Below the pieces are notes generated by a model. It did not search any database. It worked only from the letters and a program-made list of their open reading frames with translations, and was not told the origin of the DNA. Below, one piece after another: positions 22,090 through 24,862 of a DNA stretch of 24,862 nt. The position numbers and the translations under genes are program-made. Source of the stretch: DASPTH01 sp046727575 (lineage in GTDB: Bacteria > Actinomycetota > Acidimicrobiia > IMCC26256 > DASPTH01); the NCBI GenBank assembly GCA_046727575.1, contig JBKPCV010000071.1:1-24862 (forward strand). Direction: 5' to 3'. Within the stretch, counting starts at the first letter, position 1; every line of letters starts with the position of its first letter.

Positions 22090-22421
22090 GCGTGATCGGC
22101 ACGGCGGAAGCCGTGCCCGAAGAAGCCGCCCCGCGGACGCGCATGCGCGTGGTAGTGGTCGGGGATGTTGCGCATGTTGTCGTCCACCCAGTGCTCGACG
22201 GTGAAGACGTCACCGGCGACCCTGGCGAGCTGTGCGAGCATGTGGGCGAGGTCGCGGTCCGGCGGCGTGATGCCGTGCGAGCGCCACACGACCATCGGCA
22301 CGGAGCAGATCTCGCACTCGGCGATCCAGCACACGTCGTCCTCGTGGAACCACGGCGTGATGCGCGCCGCCTCGCAGAGGTCGCACCCGGCGACCTTGTG
22401 AACCACCGATCGGTCAGCCAC
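22083..22421 (-). CDS. Small Cys/His-rich protein of unknown function
   Basis: A 112-residue protein whose N-terminal half has two CxxC knuckles, C13-x2-C16 (AGCDLCEA) and C36-x2-C39 (AECEICS), with an extra C31, consistent with a zinc-ribbon or rubredoxin-like site. Between them is ITPWFHEDDVCWIAEC, then VPMVVWRSHG. The C-terminal half is rich in histidine (IPDHYHAHARP, then GHGFRRADH). I do not recognise a named family; DNA- or metal-binding is possible from the cysteines only. The GTG at 22419-22421 overlaps the end of the DNA methyltransferase gene by eight bases, so they are coupled. A second GTG five codons later is an alternative start. Confidence 0.75.
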   Translation of the reverse strand: MADRSVVHKVAGCDLCEAARITPWFHEDDVCWIAECEICSVPMVVWRSHGITPPDRDLAHMLAQLARVAGDVFTVEHWVDDNMRNIPDHYHAHARPRGGFFGHGFRRADHAQ

Positions 22422-23475
22422 CCCGCGCCGCCGATCGTGCCGCCGCCGCGAGCCGCCGCACGTCGGGGCGCTCGCCCGCGAGCAAGAGGTACTCGAGATT
22501 GCGCACGTGCGAGACGGTACCGACCCGCTCGCCGCTCGGGTTGTGGATCCCGATCTGCGCGCCGACATAGCGCTTCGAGTCGAACGCGAGCACCTCGACC
22601 GATCCCCGCACGCTGCAGATCTCCCGCAGCTCGTCGACGTCGACCCAGGACTCGTCGTTGTACGAGAGCACGAGCACCCGCGCCCGTACCTTCGACACGA
22701 TGCTGCGGAGCGCGCACGACATCTCGCGGCGGCGATTGAACGCACTCCCGGTCGCGGGGTCACGCGCGTCGACTCGCTTGCACGCCACCCCGTAGTGGTC
22801 GGGCGCGTCCCATGCCACCAAGGTCTCCCACACGTGATAGTTGGTGTAATAGCGGTGCTGGTTGTACGGCGGGTCGAGGTAGGCGAGGTCGAACTCCCCC
22901 AACGCGTCCACCGCTCGGAGCGCGTCGGCACGGACCGCGCGCCCGGATCCCACGAGGAGCGAGGGCGTGCGGAGATCGAGCGGCCGGTAGGAGCGAGGGG
23001 CCCAGTCCTTCACGTAGGCCATCTGGACACCCGCGGTGGAGTCGACGCGGTCGGCGGCCTCGATCAGGCTCGTCAACAGGACCGGGTGCAGCGGCGTGGA
23101 CGCGTACTCGCGTTCGATCGCGTCGCGGATCGCATCGATCCGCTCGCCGTTGAACGGCTGGAAGAAGCGTGACTGCTCGCAGAACGTCGCGGTGACGTAG
23201 CCGCGCTCGCCAGGCAGCGACCGCAAGTGCGCGAGCGCGTCCTCGAGGTCATCCTTGTCGACGTCGATCGCGTCAGTCTCGACGTAGCAACGCGCGAACA
23301 CCTCGGAATACCGCGCAGTGTCGACCGCGGTGACGTGTGCTCCGCGCTCCTTGAACGCCTGCGCGACGCGTGTCGTGCCCGTGAAGAGGTCGAGCGCGGT
23401 ACGCGCGCTCGATTCCTCACAGACACGCGCGAGCACCGGCACGAGACGCCGCTTGGAGCCGAGGTACTTGATCAC
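22414..23475 (-). CDS. D12-class N6-adenine DNA methyltransferase
   Basis: A 353-residue protein of the Dam/D12 methylase type. It opens with IKYLGSKRRLVP (2-13), the form of the FxGxK SAM motif, then LDLFTGTTRVAQAFKERG (29-46) as motif I. The catalytic motif DPPY is at 201-204 in LAYLDPPYNQHRYYTNYH, typical of amino-group methylation of adenine in DNA. A middle segment (about 60-190) would be the target recognition part. The target sequence cannot be deduced. The GTG start at 23473-23475 overlaps the trpA stop as GTGA, so it is translated by coupling. No restriction endonuclease is adjacent, so it looks like an orphan methylase or a member of a partly different system with the downstream Cys-rich protein. 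Confidence 0.88.
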   Translation of the reverse strand: MIKYLGSKRRLVPVLARVCEESSARTALDLFTGTTRVAQAFKERGAHVTAVDTARYSEVFARCYVETDAIDVDKDDLEDALAHLRSLPGERGYVTATFCEQSRFFQPFNGERIDAIRDAIEREYASTPLHPVLLTSLIEAADRVDSTAGVQMAYVKDWAPRSYRPLDLRTPSLLVGSGRAVRADALRAVDALGEFDLAYLDPPYNQHRYYTNYHVWETLVAWDAPDHYGVACKRVDARDPATGSAFNRRREMSCALRSIVSKVRARVLVLSYNDESWVDVDELREICSVRGSVEVLAFDSKRYVGAQIGIHNPSGERVGTVSHVRNLEYLLLAGERPDVRRLAAAARSAARGG

Positions 23476-24254
23476 TCGGGCGGTCCGGCGTCCAGCGCCT
23501 GGCGAAGGTCCGCCACGAACGCGTACGCGGCGTCGGCGCCGCCATCGTCGAGCAGCCGCGCTACCAACGCGCTCCCGACAATCACACCATCTGCGAAGCG
23601 GCTCGCCTCGACTGCTTGCGCGGCGTCGGAGATGCCCAGGCCGAGCAGCACCGGCTTGTTGGTGACCGCCTTGCACCGCTGGCCGATCTCGCGTGCCTGC
23701 GAGGCGACGTGGTCGCGTGCACCGGTCACGCCCATGAGGGCGACGCCGTACACGAACCCGCGGGAGCGCTCACAAATGGCGTGCAGTCGATCGTCGGGTG
23801 TGTTCGGCGCCGCGAGCAACACGGTCTCGACACCCACGGCGTCGGCCGCGTCGCCCCAACCGTCGAGCTCGTCGAGCGGCAGGTCGGGCACGATGGCGCC
23901 GGCGATGGACGCGTCGGCGAGCGCCGCCGCGAAGCGCCGAAAGCCCATGTGCGCGACCGGATTGGTGTACGTCATCACCGCGAGCGGAACGGCGAAGTGG
24001 TCGGAGCCGGCTGCCGCGATGATGTTGGAGGGCGTCGCGCCCCGCTCGAGTGCGCGACGGGACGCCTCCTGGATCGTGACCCCGTCCATCACCGGGTCGG
24101 AGAAGGGGATCCCGATCTCGACCGCGTCAGCGCCGGCGTCGGCAACCGCGTGGACGACCTCGAGCCAGTCGGCAACCAAGCCGCCGGTGACGTAGGGGAC
24201 CAGCAGCTTGTGCCCGGCTTCGCGCCGGGTCCTGAGGTGCGCCTCGAGACCCAT
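23472..24254 (-). CDS. trpA: Tryptophan synthase alpha chain
   Basis: A 260-residue TIM-barrel subunit that cleaves indole-3-glycerol phosphate to indole, which passes to the beta chain. The catalytic pair is E47 and D58 in VEIGIPFSDPVMDGVTIQ (46-63). VPYVTGG near the N-terminus, PLAVMTYTNPVAHMGF, IVPDLPLDE and the phosphate loops LGLGISDAAQA and GVIVGSALV are all in place. Length is normal (about 260-270). The ATG at 24252-24254 follows the trpB stop by ten bases; a GGAG touches the ATG directly, so coupling with trpB is likely. The stop overlaps the DNA methyltransferase start by four bases. Confidence 0.98.
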   Translation of the reverse strand: MGLEAHLRTRREAGHKLLVPYVTGGLVADWLEVVHAVADAGADAVEIGIPFSDPVMDGVTIQEASRRALERGATPSNIIAAAGSDHFAVPLAVMTYTNPVAHMGFRRFAAALADASIAGAIVPDLPLDELDGWGDAADAVGVETVLLAAPNTPDDRLHAICERSRGFVYGVALMGVTGARDHVASQAREIGQRCKAVTNKPVLLGLGISDAAQAVEASRFADGVIVGSALVARLLDDGGADAAYAFVADLRQALDAGPPE

Positions 24255-24264
24255 CTCCGACCGC

Positions 24265-24862
24265 TCAGGGTGCGAGCTCGGCGAGCCGGTCCGCGACCTG
24301 CGCCGCATCCTTGTCGCCGCGGCCCGACAGCGTGATGAGGACGGCGCAGCCCCCCGGCACCGCGCGGCCCGCCTCGCGGGCCACCCAGCCGATCGCGTGC
24401 GCGGGTTCGAGCGCGGGCACGATGCCCTCGGTCTCCGAGAGCAGTTGGAACCCCGCGATCGCTTCGTCGTCGGTCGCCGACGCGTACTCCGCCCGCCCAG
24501 CCGCGGCCAGCGCAGCGTGCTCCGGACCGACACCCGGGTAGTCGAGCCCGGCGCTGATCGAATGCGCCTCGAGGATCTGGCCGTCCTCGTCCTGTAGGAA
24601 GAGCGAACGTGACCCGTGCAGCACGCCGGGGACCCCGCGGCTCACCGACGCGCCGTGCCGGCCGGACTCCAGCCCGTGCCCCGCAGCTTCGACGCCGACG
24701 AGACGCGCGCGCGTGTCGCGGAAGCCCGCAAAGGTCCCGATCGCGTTGGAGCCGCCACCCACGCACGCGACGACGACGTCGGGATCGGTGCCGAGGATCG
24801 CCCGGCACTGTTCGCGCGCTTCGTCGCCAACGATGCGCTGGAACTCTCGCACCATCCAGGGG
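24265..24862 (-). CDS. trpB: Tryptophan synthase beta chain, C-terminal part (start outside window)
   Basis: The 198 residues present are the C-terminal half of the PLP-dependent beta subunit that joins indole and serine to give tryptophan. Visible are MVREFQRIVGDEAREQ at the left of the fragment, the phosphate-binding glycine loop ACVGGGSNAIG, the segment AHSISAGLDYPGVGPEHAAL that closes the active site, and the ending LITLSGRGDKDAAQVADRL. The N-terminal half with the PLP-binding lysine is beyond the window edge, so the gene is cut by the window rather than broken. It is the first visible gene of the minus-strand trpB-trpA-methylase block and ends ten bases before trpA. Confidence 0.98.
   Translation of the reverse strand, partial: PWMVREFQRIVGDEAREQCRAILGTDPDVVVACVGGGSNAIGTFAGFRDTRARLVGVEAAGHGLESGRHGASVSRGVPGVLHGSRSLFLQDEDGQILEAHSISAGLDYPGVGPEHAALAAAGRAEYASATDDEAIAGFQLLSETEGIVPALEPAHAIGWVAREAGRAVPGGCAVLITLSGRGDKDAAQVADRLAELAP

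Noticed and set aside
22414..23475. Type II restriction-modification system
   Set aside because: No endonuclease-like gene is adjacent; the neighbouring Cys-rich protein has no recognisable nuclease motif.
1..24862. Insertion sequences, integrases, phage genes or attachment sites
   Set aside because: No transposase or integrase motif was seen, and the tRNA-Leu has no repeated 3' end elsewhere in the window that I could find.

Overview
The window is GC-rich, gene-dense chromosomal DNA from an actinobacterium-like organism. The pointers are a ribosomal protein S1 and DNA polymerase I of mycobacterial type, an ANTAR response regulator of the PdtaR type beside polA, an InhA-like enoyl reductase, an AccD6-like carboxyltransferase closing a type II fatty acid synthase operon, and frequent GTG/TTG starts. 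A deep-branching actinobacterial class such as Acidimicrobiia is possible, but this is inference and no marker here proves it. I see no mobile element, phage gene, CRISPR array or pseudogene. No stretch longer than about 300 bases lacks a gene; the longest gap (7493-7696, about 200 bases) holds a large inverted repeat.

Region 1 (1-5982, all minus strand) is an information-processing block. In transcription order it holds a small coiled-coil protein, a PdtaR-like antiterminator response regulator, polA, a small cupin, a SAM methyltransferase and the 5' part of rpsA, which runs off the left edge. The rpsA/polA/pdtaR neighbourhood resembles that of Mycobacterium tuberculosis. Region 2 (6062-7492) has a tRNA-Leu(CAA), a polyphosphate kinase 2 on the plus strand and a convergent MarR regulator. 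Region 3 (7697-10448) is a cyclic-nucleotide module: a membrane CHASE2-class III adenylate cyclase overlaps by four bases a stand-alone cyclic-nucleotide-binding protein, and a small single-pass membrane protein is divergent.

Region 4 (10461-17685) carries an almost complete type II fatty acid synthase. FabZ-like dehydratase is divergent from fabD, a biotinyl-domain-like protein, fabH, fabG, acpP, fabF, an accD6-like gene and fabI/inhA, which are packed with overlaps or short gaps. The fabZ/fabD intergenic region carries a tandem 17-bp dyad repeat (20-bp period) that looks like an operator, plus two hairpins. The biotinyl-like protein lacks the biotin-accepting lysine, and the carboxyltransferase has altered motifs in its N-terminal half. 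Together they are one of the more unusual points of the window.

Region 5 (17691-22089) has a strong palindrome between convergent fabI and a Bcp peroxiredoxin gene, a transporter with an apparent N-terminal SRPBCC-like extension, a small secreted two-cysteine protein, an ECF sigma factor/zinc-finger anti-sigma pair, and a divergent secreted cupredoxin. Region 6 (22083-24862, minus strand) is the end of a tryptophan operon (trpB partial, trpA), directly coupled by overlaps to a D12-class adenine DNA methyltransferase and a small cysteine/histidine-rich protein of unknown function.
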